Of a stretch of 64,000 nt of DNA, positions 54,230 to 61,985 are shown piece after piece. Origin of the DNA: JACMNW01 sp963708425. GTDB lineage: Bacteria > Pseudomonadota > Alphaproteobacteria > Rhodobacterales > Rhodobacteraceae. A model generated the notes under the pieces. The model made no database searches, was not told the origin of the DNA, and saw nothing but the letters and a program-made list of their open reading frames with translations. Location: positions 372,001 to 436,000 of the forward strand of contig OY970206.1 in assembly GCA_963708425.1 (NCBI GenBank). The letters are read 5' to 3'. The first letter of the stretch is position 1; each line of letters begins with the position of its first letter. Both the position numbers and the translations under genes were made by a program.

Positions 54230-54463
54230 TCAGGCAGCTTCTGTGATGAATTTCACCGCATCGCCAAAGGTCTGAATGGTCTCGGCAGCGTCGTCCGGAA
54301 TTTCAATCCCGAACTCTTCTTCAAACGCCATGACCAGTTCAACCGTATCAAGGCTGTCAGCGCCCAGATCATCGATGAACGACGCATTGGCCGTCACCTT
54401 GTCTTCTTCGACGCCAAGATGCTCGACGACGATCTTCTTCACGCGATCAGCGATGTCGCTCAT
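54230..54463 (-). CDS. acpP: Acyl carrier protein
   Basis: A 77-residue acidic carrier of growing fatty acyl chains. The phosphopantetheine Ser is at 37 in LGADSLDTVELVMAFEEEFG. Length and sequence are typical. GAGGAA lies before the ATG. It has its own terminator and lies between fabG and fabF; monocistronic expression is likely. Confidence 0.98.
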   Translation of the reverse strand: MSDIADRVKKIVVEHLGVEEDKVTANASFIDDLGADSLDTVELVMAFEEEFGIEIPDDAAETIQTFGDAVKFITEAA

Positions 54464-54649
54464 GTCAATTCCTCATAGGTTGCGGGACAGTGCCCGTTCT
54501 TTGCCTGTTGCCCGATCTTGGGCGGTTTTCCCACGTTTCCGCAGGCCACCAAGACTAGGTCCGGGCGTGTTCAGCGCGCCTATAGCAAGCGTCTGCCCTT
54601 GATGCAAACGCTTTCCCACGCTGCCTTGCAGCAAGCCGCTAAAGTGCCG

Positions 54650-55387
54650 CTACAGCATATCGCCACCGCCGTTAATATCCAACGTCGCGCCGGTCACATA
54701 GGCTGCCTCTTCCGATGCGAAATACAGCACAGCCGCCGCGATCTCATGCGGTGTGCCCATCCGCCCCAACGGCACACCCGCCAGTATCTTGGCGCGCTGC
54801 TCGTCGTTCAACTTGTCGGTCATCGGCGTTGCCACCAGCCCGGGTGCCACGCAGTTGATGGTAATCCCGCGGCTGCCGACCTCTTGCGCCAAAGACTTCG
54901 ACATGCCCACAACCCCAGCCTTCGCCGCACCATAGTTGGCCTGCCCCGGATTGCCCGCCTGCGCCACAACAGACGTGATATTCACAATCCGCCCCCAGCG
55001 CGCTTTCATCATGCCGCGCAAAACAGACCGGGTCAGCCGAAAGGTCGAGTTCAGATTGACCTCAATCACTGCCAACCAGTCGTCATCGCTCATCCGCATC
55101 ATCAACCCGTCACGGGTGATGCCGGCGTTGTTGACCAAAATATCAACCGACCCCATCAATTCCGCCGCTCGTTTCGGCAATGCTTCGACCGACGCCGTAT
55201 CCGACAAATCACAAGGGGCGACAAAGGCGCGCGATCCCAACTCTGCCGCCAGCGCCTCCAACGGCTCAACCCGCGTGCCGCTTAGCGTAACCGTCGCACC
55301 GGCGCCGTGTAAAACCCGCGCCACTTCCGCACCAATTCCGCCCGATGCACCTGTCACCAATGCACATTTTCCAGAAAGATCAAACAT
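54650..55387 (-). CDS. fabG: 3-oxoacyl-ACP reductase
   Basis: NADPH-dependent reductase of fatty acid elongation, 245 residues. Cofactor motif TGASGGIG, NNAGITRDGL, catalytic Ser in ITSVVAQAGNPGQ, and Tyr/Lys in ANYGAAKAGV. I chose the ATG at 55387 with a G-rich ribosome site; the frame runs to 55465. The gene order fabG-acpP-fabF supports FabG over another SDR. Confidence 0.96.
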   Translation of the reverse strand: MFDLSGKCALVTGASGGIGAEVARVLHGAGATVTLSGTRVEPLEALAAELGSRAFVAPCDLSDTASVEALPKRAAELMGSVDILVNNAGITRDGLMMRMSDDDWLAVIEVNLNSTFRLTRSVLRGMMKARWGRIVNITSVVAQAGNPGQANYGAAKAGVVGMSKSLAQEVGSRGITINCVAPGLVATPMTDKLNDEQRAKILAGVPLGRMGTPHEIAAAVLYFASEEAAYVTGATLDINGGGDML

Positions 55388-55703
55388 AACCAGTCCCCCC
55401 TTAAGGTTCGGTCGCAGTATCAAACCTGTCCCGGCAAATCCACCCTTAGTAGCCTCGGCAGGCACCGAAGGGCTACTCTTATTGGCTGCAAAGCAGCAAC
55501 TTACCCCTCAGACTTGCAGCAAAAATCCGCCGCTCAACGCCCAATTGTTTCCGGAACGGAAACTGCGGAAAGCGCTGCCGACTGAGTCTCGCCCCATCAG
55601 TCCCATCCGAATAGCCCGCTTTAAGGCCGCGCCACTCAGCACCCTTGATCTCGACAAAACCGCCCAGACCGATCAAGCTCAACTCACAACAAAAGGAGCA
55701 GCC
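55388..55703. other. Intergenic region, 316 bp, with a strong hairpin
   Basis: A divergent spacer between fabG and the DUF1330 gene. AGTAGCC-TCGG (55448-55458) pairs with CCGA-AG-GGCTACT (55465-55477), an 11-bp stem with a 2-base bulge and a 6-base loop. No T run follows, so it is not a standard terminator. No gene is seen. Confidence 0.6.
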
Positions 55704-55997
55704 ATGCCCAAAGGTTATTGGATCGTCCACGTCACCGTCACAGACGCCGCAGCCTATGACGCCTACCGCGCCGCCAACGCAGCGCCCCTCGCCCGTTTCG
55801 GCGGCAAATTCTTGGTCCGCGGCACCCCCCAAACGGTAACTGAAGGCACCCTTCGCCCCCGCACCGTGGTCATCGAGTTTCCGTCCCTGCAAGCCGCAAA
55901 AGACTGCTACAACTCCGAAGACTACCAAGCCGCAATCGCCCTGCGACTGTCAGCCAGCAAAGCTGATTTCAGCATCATCGAAGGCTGGGAAGGGTAA
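55704..55997 (+). CDS. DUF1330 domain protein
   Basis: A 97-residue protein starting MPKGYWIVHVTVTDAAAYDAY and including FGGKFLVRGTPQTVTEGTLRP and VVIEFPSLQAAKDCYNSEDY, the DUF1330 family (dimeric ferredoxin-like fold). No function is established. AAGGAG lies 6 bases before the ATG at 55704; the frame is open far upstream to 54936 but that part is the shadow of fabG. It seems monocistronic. Confidence 0.9.
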   Translation: MPKGYWIVHVTVTDAAAYDAYRAANAAPLARFGGKFLVRGTPQTVTEGTLRPRTVVIEFPSLQAAKDCYNSEDYQAAIALRLSASKADFSIIEGWEG

Positions 55998-56020
55998 GAG
56001 CAGACATCGCCGCTCCGTAG

Positions 56021-56038
56021 GGTGTGCTTCAGCGCACC
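56021..56038. repeat. REP-like short hairpin
   Basis: GGTGTGC-TTCA-GCGCACC forms a 7-bp stem with one G/T pair and a 4-base loop, preceded by GTAG. Elements of this look (GTAGGGTG...) are, in my memory, frequent between genes in Rhodobacterales. Function unknown; possibly transcript end processing after the DUF1330 gene. Confidence 0.5.
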
Positions 56039-56132
56039 ACCACCCCGAAGTCCCGGGCCGACCCGGAACCTCGACACCGCCGCGCAGCGCCAAACCCGAT
56101 ACTCCCGCTAACCTAAAAGCAGAACCAAGGTG

Positions 56133-56342
56133 TCACTGCCTCTTCATCGGGCAAGTCGAAACGCCCAGAATCGAGTAAACCGGGCAATTGCCAATCAGGC
56201 CGGTCACCAGCGGAACGATGCCAATCAGTTTGGCATAGTGCCAAAACCCGGTGCTCTGATCCATGAAGAACCAAACAATCAGAGCGGCCCCGACGACAAC
56301 GCGCAAGATACGGTCGAAATTGCCTTCATTGGTGGTAAGCAT
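56133..56342 (-). CDS. DUF2892 (YgaP-like) membrane protein
   Basis: A 69-residue inner-membrane protein with two hydrophobic segments: ILRVVVGAALIVWFF and HYAKLIGIVPLVTGLIG. The end CPVYSILGVSTC matches the DUF2892 family, often fused to rhodanese domains elsewhere. I chose the ATG at 56342 with GAGGA upstream. Role unknown; perhaps linked to sulfur handling. Confidence 0.85.
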   Translation of the reverse strand: MLTTNEGNFDRILRVVVGAALIVWFFMDQSTGFWHYAKLIGIVPLVTGLIGNCPVYSILGVSTCPMKRQ

Positions 56343-56629
56343 GATCTTGTCCTCACTAACCAGCACCACAAAGTCCGGTGCATAACCTAACACCTATTCC
56401 ATGCTCAGACGCCCGCCTTGATCTGGCGCAATTTCAGAACATCCGTTGGCGGTCGCCGACAAACCCTGCCGCCCATAACTCCTAAATCGCCAACGGCCCG
56501 CAGGGCGGGGTTCACCCCGCCACTGCCAAGCCAAATGTAGTGTGGGCGAAACCCACGTTTATGCCCGAAAACAAGCGGCTAGTTTCCCAGATGCCGTGGG
56601 TTTCACGAACCCTGCCCTTGGGAGGGAGT
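56343..56629. repeat. Non-coding gap with two inverted repeats
   Basis: A strong hairpin GGCGGGG-TTCA-CCCCGCC lies at 56504-56521. A second pair, GAAACCCACG (56548-56557) and CGTGGGTTTC (56595-56604), is a perfect 10-bp inverted repeat 37 bases apart. Both could end or stabilise the HEPN-gene transcript. No gene is seen. Confidence 0.6.
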
Positions 56630-57244
56630 TTAGACTTTGAAAAATTGCTTACTCGACATGATTGGCGGTTCGGCATCGGTTAGGTCAAGCTTGTAGAGCT
56701 GACGTAATAGCTTCGCTGCGTGGCTTGATCGCAGAGCGGGAACAAGGTGATACTTTTGATTTATCCCAATCGCCGAACTTAGCTCATCAACAAATATCTG
56801 CAAATTCACCATAAACTCACGGATTTTGCCCCAATCTGGAGTAGATAAACCACCTGCTCCAACGATTGTCTTTTCATCAAGATGCGCAAGATATTTGTGA
56901 CGAAGTTTTTTCAGGTCGCCTCCCTCTGCCCAACTCAAAGCTTTGCGGGCGACCGTCATTCTATCGGTCGTTTTGCTTGCCCGCTTCATTGTATTGTAGA
57001 AACGTGCGATTGTCAGGTTGTAGTCTGCACCGAATTTTGCGCCGTCAGAAAGACGGGCGATAGATAACAAAATTTCATCTTGATAGACGTTGAACACCTC
57101 TACAAAGAACGCTGATGCTACACCGTTCAGAACTTTGTGAACACTTGGGTCGTCGATGAAAAGTTCGCGAACTGTGCGATACCTTTGTCCCAAACGCTGG
57201 CATTCACCCGCAAAATATTCAAAAGGCTCGTGTAGGTCTTGCAT
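56630..57244 (-). CDS. HEPN-domain protein, AbiU2-like
   Basis: A 204-residue, mostly helical protein. The segment DLKKLRHKYLAHLDEK has Arg 115 and His 121 in the R-X4-6-H pattern of HEPN ribonucleases, and the overall layout (FFVEVFNVYQDEILLSIARL then SDG) resembles the AbiU2 HEPN family. HEPN proteins are often RNA-cutting toxins in defence or toxin-antitoxin pairs. No antitoxin gene is adjacent. Base composition is more AT-rich than its neighbours, suggesting transfer. The ATG at 57244 has AGGG upstream. Activity is inference. Confidence 0.7.
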   Translation of the reverse strand: MQDLHEPFEYFAGECQRLGQRYRTVRELFIDDPSVHKVLNGVASAFFVEVFNVYQDEILLSIARLSDGAKFGADYNLTIARFYNTMKRASKTTDRMTVARKALSWAEGGDLKKLRHKYLAHLDEKTIVGAGGLSTPDWGKIREFMVNLQIFVDELSSAIGINQKYHLVPALRSSHAAKLLRQLYKLDLTDAEPPIMSSKQFFKV

Positions 57245-57320
57245 TCAAATATCCCTAGAAAACGCTCGAACGCGGTATCAGCTTCTCGATAGTTTTCACT
57301 CACTGGGGCATCCAGTTTCA

Positions 57321-57388
57321 CCCCCCCCAACCCCCTAACAACCCCTTAACAAATCCCCCACACCCCAACAAATTCAACCCCTTACCCC
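57321..57388 (-). promoter_or_regulatory. G-rich leader with G-quadruplex potential
   Basis: The plus strand carries C runs of 8, 5, 4, 5, 4, 4 and 4 bases within 68 bases (from 57321); the minus strand, sense for the HEPN gene, has the matching G runs. Four runs with loops under 8 bases can be chosen at the 57321-57345 end, so a G-quadruplex could form in the HEPN gene leader or in its DNA. Confidence 0.6.
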
Positions 57389-57390
57389 GC

Positions 57391-57420
57391 GTAACACGCG
57401 TGTTACCTCCCCGGTAACAC
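57391..57420. promoter_or_regulatory. GTAACAC palindrome next to dapD
   Basis: A perfect 16-bp palindrome, GTAACACGCGTGTTAC (57391-57406), is followed by another copy of GTAACAC (57414-57420), just beyond the dapD stop. No T run follows on either strand, so an operator for the HEPN gene is more likely than a terminator. Confidence 0.55.
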
Positions 57421-57425
57421 ACTCC

Positions 57426-58253
57426 TCAATCCCGCAGCAGCTCATTGATACTCGTCTTCGACCGGGTCTGCGCGTCCACCTTTTTCACGATCACCGCGCA
57501 ATAAAGATTGATCCCGTTCTTCGACGGCATCGACCCCGCCACGACCACCGATCCGGCCGGAACCTCGCCATAAGAAACCACCCCGGTTTCCCGATCGACA
57601 ATCTTGGTCGACTTTCCGATGAACACCCCCATCCCCAGAACCGACCCTTCCCGAACGATACAGCCTTCAACCACCTCAGACCGCGCCCCGATAAAGCAGT
57701 TGTCCTCGATAATCGTCGGCCCGGCCTGCATCGGCTCCAAAACCCCGCCGATCCCGACCCCGCCAGACAAATGCACGTTCTTGCCGATCTGCGCGCAAGA
57801 TCCGACTGTGGCCCAGGTATCGACCATCGTCCCCTCATCCACAAACGCACCGAGGTTGACGAAAGACGGCATCAAAACCACGCCCTTGCCGATAAACGCC
57901 GAATGCCGCACCACGCAGCCATGCACCGCTCGGAACCCAGCCGCGCGCCACTGATTGTCGCCCCAGCCCTTGAACTTGCTATCTACTTTGTCCCACCAGC
58001 CGCCGCCCTGCGCGCCGCCCGACTGCGCCTCCATATCGCGCAGCCGGAAGCCCAGCAGCACGGCTTTCTTCGCCCATTGCTTGACCACCCACGTGCCGTC
58101 GACCCCCCGTTCCGCCACCCGCAAAGCCCCGCCATCCAGCGCGTTCAACGTCGCCTCGATCGCCTCCCGCGCGGCACCTTTTGTGGCGGGGGTAATCGTA
58201 TCGCGGGCTTCCCATGCAGCTTCGATGGCAGTTTCAAGTGCGGCGTCGGACAT
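57426..58253 (-). CDS. dapD: Tetrahydrodipicolinate N-succinyltransferase
   Basis: Lysine/diaminopimelate pathway enzyme of 275 residues that adds succinyl to tetrahydrodipicolinate. The C-terminal half is a left-handed beta helix built of hexapeptides (AFIGKGVVLMPSFVNLGAFV; DNCFIGARSEVVEGCIVREG). I chose the ATG at 58253 (MSDAALETAI) with GGA upstream; the frame starts at 58277 (MTTAKESQ). Divergent from the LOG-family gene, monocistronic. Confidence 0.96.
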   Translation of the reverse strand: MSDAALETAIEAAWEARDTITPATKGAAREAIEATLNALDGGALRVAERGVDGTWVVKQWAKKAVLLGFRLRDMEAQSGGAQGGGWWDKVDSKFKGWGDNQWRAAGFRAVHGCVVRHSAFIGKGVVLMPSFVNLGAFVDEGTMVDTWATVGSCAQIGKNVHLSGGVGIGGVLEPMQAGPTIIEDNCFIGARSEVVEGCIVREGSVLGMGVFIGKSTKIVDRETGVVSYGEVPAGSVVVAGSMPSKNGINLYCAVIVKKVDAQTRSKTSINELLRD

Positions 58254-58340
58254 CTGGCTTTCCTTTGCTGTAGTCATGATCTGCCCCAGCCTATAGACCG
58301 TCGCCTAAGCCCACGCAATTCCCGCCCCAGGATGCCACTC

Positions 58341-59156
58341 ATGAAAGACGAACCCCGCAGCCACCCGTTTCGCGACAGCCAACAAGACGCCCGAACCGCG
58401 CGCGAAATTCCCGATACCCCGCAAACCCGGGCGCCCTCGTATCGGCTTGCCTTCATCGACGACGAATTCATGTGCCGAGAAGAGTTGCGCCCCGTTCGCC
58501 TGCAGCTGGAACTGCTGAAGCCGCAGATGGTTCTGGATGAACGCGGCATTGTGTCGACCATCGTGATGTTCGGCGGCGCGCGCATTCGCGAACCTGCGCA
58601 GGAACAGACTGCCAAGCCCCCGGCCATCGCTGATCTTTCGCATTTCTACGCCGAGGCCCGCCGGTTTGCCCATCTGATGACCCTACGATCGATTGCGAAC
58701 GGCGGCTGCGAAGACGTCATCATGACGGGCGGCGGCCCCGGCGTGATGGAGGCCGGCAATCGCGGCGCCGCCGATGCAGGCGGTATTTCCGTTGGGCTGA
58801 ATATCGTGCTGCCACACGAACAGGCCCCGAACGCCTATGTCACCCCAAACCTGTGCTTCAACTTCCACTACTTCGCGATCCGCAAAATGCACTTCCTGAT
58901 GCGGGCAAAGGCGGTCTGCGTGTTTCCCGGCGGCTTTGGCACGATGGACGAAATGTTCGAGGCCCTGACCCTGATCCAGACCGGCCGGATGAAACGCGTG
59001 CCGTTTCTGCTGTTTGGCCGCACCTTTTGGGAACGTGTAATCAACTGGCAAGCACTGGCCGAGGTGGGCACAATCTCACCGGCTGATCTGGACTTGTTCA
59101 CCTTTGTCGAAACGGCAGAAGAAGCCATGGCCGCCATTGACGGCTGGAGGGAATAG
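58341..59156 (+). CDS. LOG-family protein (TIGR00730-type, lysine decarboxylase-like fold)
   Basis: A 271-residue Rossmann-fold protein. The nucleotide-binding GGGPGVMEAGNRGA and PGGFGTMDEMFE are the LOG signatures, known for cytokinin riboside monophosphate phosphoribohydrolase activity; older annotations say lysine decarboxylase. The ~70-residue N-terminal extension is typical of a larger bacterial subgroup. I chose the ATG at 58341 with AGGA upstream; an ATG three codons earlier is possible. The open frame to 57771 is the shadow of dapD. Confidence 0.88.
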   Translation: MKDEPRSHPFRDSQQDARTAREIPDTPQTRAPSYRLAFIDDEFMCREELRPVRLQLELLKPQMVLDERGIVSTIVMFGGARIREPAQEQTAKPPAIADLSHFYAEARRFAHLMTLRSIANGGCEDVIMTGGGPGVMEAGNRGAADAGGISVGLNIVLPHEQAPNAYVTPNLCFNFHYFAIRKMHFLMRAKAVCVFPGGFGTMDEMFEALTLIQTGRMKRVPFLLFGRTFWERVINWQALAEVGTISPADLDLFTFVETAEEAMAAIDGWRE

Positions 59157-59281
59157 GGGCGTATCCGGGCTACAAGAACAAGCAACCTCAGCATCCAGCC
59201 CTACAATTGTTGAAAAACCACAATTCCCATGGATCAAACAAGCCGAAACCGGGCCGATATCCCGATCCAATTGTTCGAAAA

Positions 59282-60430
59282 TCAAAAGTCCTGTTTGCCA
59301 AAGCTTGGCACAGCATTCATCGCATGTATCCGCTCCAGATTAACAATAGTCGCCAGCATCAGCCGATCCTGGCTCCAATCGCCCGGTTTCTGAATGGCCA
59401 GCGATGCCGCAACTGTCAGCGCCAGCATCGGCAGCGCTAACAGCGTGAACACCGCCTTCGGGCTGTTCTCCGCCTTGCCATCAATCAATGACATCAGCCG
59501 GTTCTTCAACAGCTTGGCCGACCGCTGGGCAAACAGCCGGTTCTCGGTCCGCACCAAGGCGACGACAGGTGCATCAATCGCAAACATCCGCCGCGGGCGC
59601 AGGCTGTTGTGGCAGACGTTGATCAGGCAATCGCAATACTCGGCCACCTTATAGCCGCGCCGCATCATCACCTGCCGGTCACACGACAACTCGCGCAACT
59701 GCTCCACCCGGCGCTTCCACAGGTAGAACGCCGGGTTCCAGAAAAACAGCGGGCGCAGCGCCTCCAGAAAAATCTCCCAGCTGACGTCGTTCTGGCGCAG
59801 GTGCTGGATCTCATGCGCCAACGCAATGCGCAGATCGGCGTTGCGCGTCAGCATGGCTGATGGCAGCACGACAAACCGCTTGCGCCAGCTACGCGTGGAA
59901 AACGGCACTGAAATGTCATCGGATAGCCGCAGATGCAGATTGCCAAATCGCCGCCACGCATAGCTATCGCCAATCATCCGGCGCAGCCGCACGATCGACA
60001 GCGCAAGCCGTATCGCAAAGACGGCGATCCCCACCAGCAGCAGGGCAATCACCGGAACGCCAATTGCACCATGCGTGGCAAAAAACGCTGAAACTGTCTG
60101 CGACCGAATGCTGAGCAGGTTCTCCAGTACCGATGGGTTCATCTCGAACTTGCCCTGAAGGTATTGCGCCACGATGAAATCTGAAAGGTTCGGCACTGCG
60201 TCAGGCCGGAGAAAGCCACCTTGCACCACCATCATCAGCGCAAGTGCAAACACCGGGCTGATCACCACGGCCAGAAACGTCGCCCGCATCACCCGCAATT
60301 GCGCACTAACGGTATGGCCAAGCCCGGCAAGACGCAGGGCAAAACCGATGGCAAAACAGGCGGCACACGCCAGCAACAGCAGCGCGTTCACATCCAGATA
60401 GGCATCGAAAACAGTGCTAGCCGTTATCAT
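59282..60430 (-). CDS. M56-family membrane metallopeptidase (BlaR1-like, no sensor domain)
   Basis: A 382-residue membrane protease. The zinc motif HEIQH is in LRIALAHEIQHLRQNDVSWE, several hydrophobic segments precede it, and one more (VFTLLALPMLALTVAASLAI) follows. The C-terminal penicillin-sensing domain of BlaR1/MecR1 is absent, and the protein ends soon after the last helix. I chose the ATG at 60430, which overlaps the end of blaI by 14 bases. With BlaI it should form a signal-to-protease-to-repressor switch; the signal is unknown. Confidence 0.85.
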   Translation of the reverse strand: MITASTVFDAYLDVNALLLLACAACFAIGFALRLAGLGHTVSAQLRVMRATFLAVVISPVFALALMMVVQGGFLRPDAVPNLSDFIVAQYLQGKFEMNPSVLENLLSIRSQTVSAFFATHGAIGVPVIALLLVGIAVFAIRLALSIVRLRRMIGDSYAWRRFGNLHLRLSDDISVPFSTRSWRKRFVVLPSAMLTRNADLRIALAHEIQHLRQNDVSWEIFLEALRPLFFWNPAFYLWKRRVEQLRELSCDRQVMMRRGYKVAEYCDCLINVCHNSLRPRRMFAIDAPVVALVRTENRLFAQRSAKLLKNRLMSLIDGKAENSPKAVFTLLALPMLALTVAASLAIQKPGDWSQDRLMLATIVNLERIHAMNAVPSFGKQDF

Positions 60431-60809
60431 CTCTGAGCCTCTTATCAATAAGCGCACGAATCTCGTCCAGCGCTTGCGGTGACAAGTCACTGTCATCGAC
60501 AAGGCGCGCCACAAGCGAGGCAGGCGTATTGTCGAACAGCTTTTCCGAAAGGTTCTGGATCGACCGGGTCTGATAGGCGTCTTTGGTAAGGACAGGCTGG
60601 TAAATAAATGTCTTACCCTGCTTTGTGCTGGTCACAAATTCTTTTTGTTCCAGTATCCGCATGATCGTCGCACCGGATGTATAGGCAAGCCCGCGATCCG
60701 GGCTTAGGGCGTCCAGCACATCGCGCACCGACCCCATGCCCAGCTCCCACAGCTTGGTCATGAATTCGAGTTCAACTTCAGTAAGAAACTTGTATTTCTG
60801 ACGCATCAA
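60417..60809 (-). CDS. BlaI/MecI/CopY-family repressor
   Basis: A 130-residue winged-helix repressor: LTEVELEFMTKLWELGMGSV then RDVLDALSPDRGLAYTSGAT and IMRILEQKEFV. It is expected to dimerise and be cut by the adjacent M56 protease. Operator dyads of the TACA-TGTA type were not seen in the 79-bp upstream gap. It lies where the glycerol binding-protein gene would be expected. Confidence 0.9.
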   Translation of the reverse strand: MMRQKYKFLTEVELEFMTKLWELGMGSVRDVLDALSPDRGLAYTSGATIMRILEQKEFVTSTKQGKTFIYQPVLTKDAYQTRSIQNLSEKLFDNTPASLVARLVDDSDLSPQALDEIRALIDKRLRDDNG

Positions 60810-60888
60810 CCTTGCCGATCCAGTCTATTCTTTATTCCCTCGTTCTAGCCGGAATTCGCCAAAGCGCAAAGCCTTCCGGGCGGCGGCA

Positions 60889-61173
60889 TTAGACCTTCCA
60901 AAAACTGAACGCCCCCCAGCACAGCGCCAATCCAAGCGGTACCCATAGCGGCATTCCTACAAAGCCCAACCACGCGAGAAAAATGTAAACCGATCCTAGC
61001 AGGGCGATGAACAGTCTATCACCGCGCGTGGTCACCAGCCCCAGCACGCCTTTGCGTTCATCGCCGCCCGGATTGCGAATTTCCATCCACGTCAGCACCC
61101 CCATCGCCGCGAATATACCGATGAAAACCAGTGCTGTCGGCCATGTCCAGGCCATCCATCCCAGAGAGAACAT
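60889..61173 (-). CDS. Glycerol ABC transporter small membrane protein, DUF2160 (GlpU-like)
   Basis: A 94-residue protein with three hydrophobic segments (TWPTALVFIGIFAAMGVLTW; LFIALLGSVYIFLAWLGFVG; LWVPLGLALCWGAFSFW) and the conserved EIRNPGGDERKGVLGLVTTRGDR. DUF2160 proteins accompany glycerol ABC importers (glpSTPQUV). It starts directly after the glpQ stop. The binding-protein gene glpV that usually follows is absent. Confidence 0.88.
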   Translation of the reverse strand: MFSLGWMAWTWPTALVFIGIFAAMGVLTWMEIRNPGGDERKGVLGLVTTRGDRLFIALLGSVYIFLAWLGFVGMPLWVPLGLALCWGAFSFWKV

Positions 61174-61971
61174 TTACACCCTCCCCAGGGCAAAGCCCTT
61201 GGCAATGTAGTTGCGCACGAACCAGATCACGATGGCACCAGGGATGATGGTCAGCGTTCCCGCCGCCGCCAACAGCCCCAGTTCATACCCGGCGCTTGAT
61301 GCGGTTTTGGTCATCGTGGCGGCAATCGGTTTCGCCTCAACTGCCGTCAGGGTTTTGGCCAACAGCAGTTCCACCCACGAAAACATGAAACAGAAAAACG
61401 CCGCCACACCAACGCCGGCGCTGATGTTGGGCAGGAAAATCGTGCCGAAAAACCGTGGGAAGGAATAGCCGTCAACAAACGCCGTCTCGTCCAGCTCCTT
61501 CGGCACACCGCCCATGAAGCCCTCCAAAATCCACACCGCCAGCGGAATGTTGAACAGGCAATGCGCGAGAGCGACGGCAATATGCGTGTCAAACAGCCCG
61601 ACCGCCGAATACAGCTGAAAGAACGGCAGCGCGAACACCGCCGCCGGGGCCATGCGGTTGGTCAACAACCAGAAGAACAACTGCTTGTCACCCAAGAACC
61701 GATAGCGCGAAAACGCATACGCGGCGGGCAACGCCACCAGCACAGAAATCACCGTGTTCAACGACACATAGATGATCGAGTTGATGTAACCCCAGTACCA
61801 CGTCGGATCAGTGAAGATGACGCGATAGTTCGCCAGTGTCCAGGTCTGCGGGAACAGCGAAAAGCCCGACAAAATCTCATTCGTGGTCTTGAAGCTCATC
61901 GCGACCAGCCAGTAGATCGGCAGCATCAGGAACAGGATGTAGATGATGGGTATCAGGGACCGTTTGCGCAT
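61174..61971 (-). CDS. glpQ: Glycerol ABC transporter permease GlpQ
   Basis: Inner-membrane permease of the carbohydrate (CUT1) type, ~265 residues with six segments. The EAA loop is PKELDETAFVDGYSFPRFFGTIFLP. I chose the ATG at 61971 with AGGA 9 bases upstream; an ATG at 61980 and a TTG at 61989 are also in frame. Third in the run glpT-glpP-glpQ-DUF2160. Confidence 0.88.
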   Translation of the reverse strand: MRKRSLIPIIYILFLMLPIYWLVAMSFKTTNEILSGFSLFPQTWTLANYRVIFTDPTWYWGYINSIIYVSLNTVISVLVALPAAYAFSRYRFLGDKQLFFWLLTNRMAPAAVFALPFFQLYSAVGLFDTHIAVALAHCLFNIPLAVWILEGFMGGVPKELDETAFVDGYSFPRFFGTIFLPNISAGVGVAAFFCFMFSWVELLLAKTLTAVEAKPIAATMTKTASSAGYELGLLAAAGTLTIIPGAIVIWFVRNYIAKGFALGRV

Positions 61972-61985
61972 CTTGCCCATCCTAT

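Noticed and set aside
54936..55703. Open frame extending the DUF1330 gene far upstream
   Set aside because: This part is antisense to fabG and lacks family similarity; a good ribosome site marks the ATG at 55704.
57127..57330. 67-codon minus-strand frame overlapping the HEPN gene start, a possible antitoxin
   Set aside because: TTG start in a poly-G tract, and more than half overlaps the HEPN gene in another frame; nothing resembles an antitoxin. Kept only as a remote possibility.
57771..58340. Upstream extension of the LOG-family gene
   Set aside because: It is antisense to dapD; the family start with AGGA lies at 58341.
60810..60888. BlaI operator
   Set aside because: No TACA-N-TGTA dyad could be found in the gap upstream of blaI.
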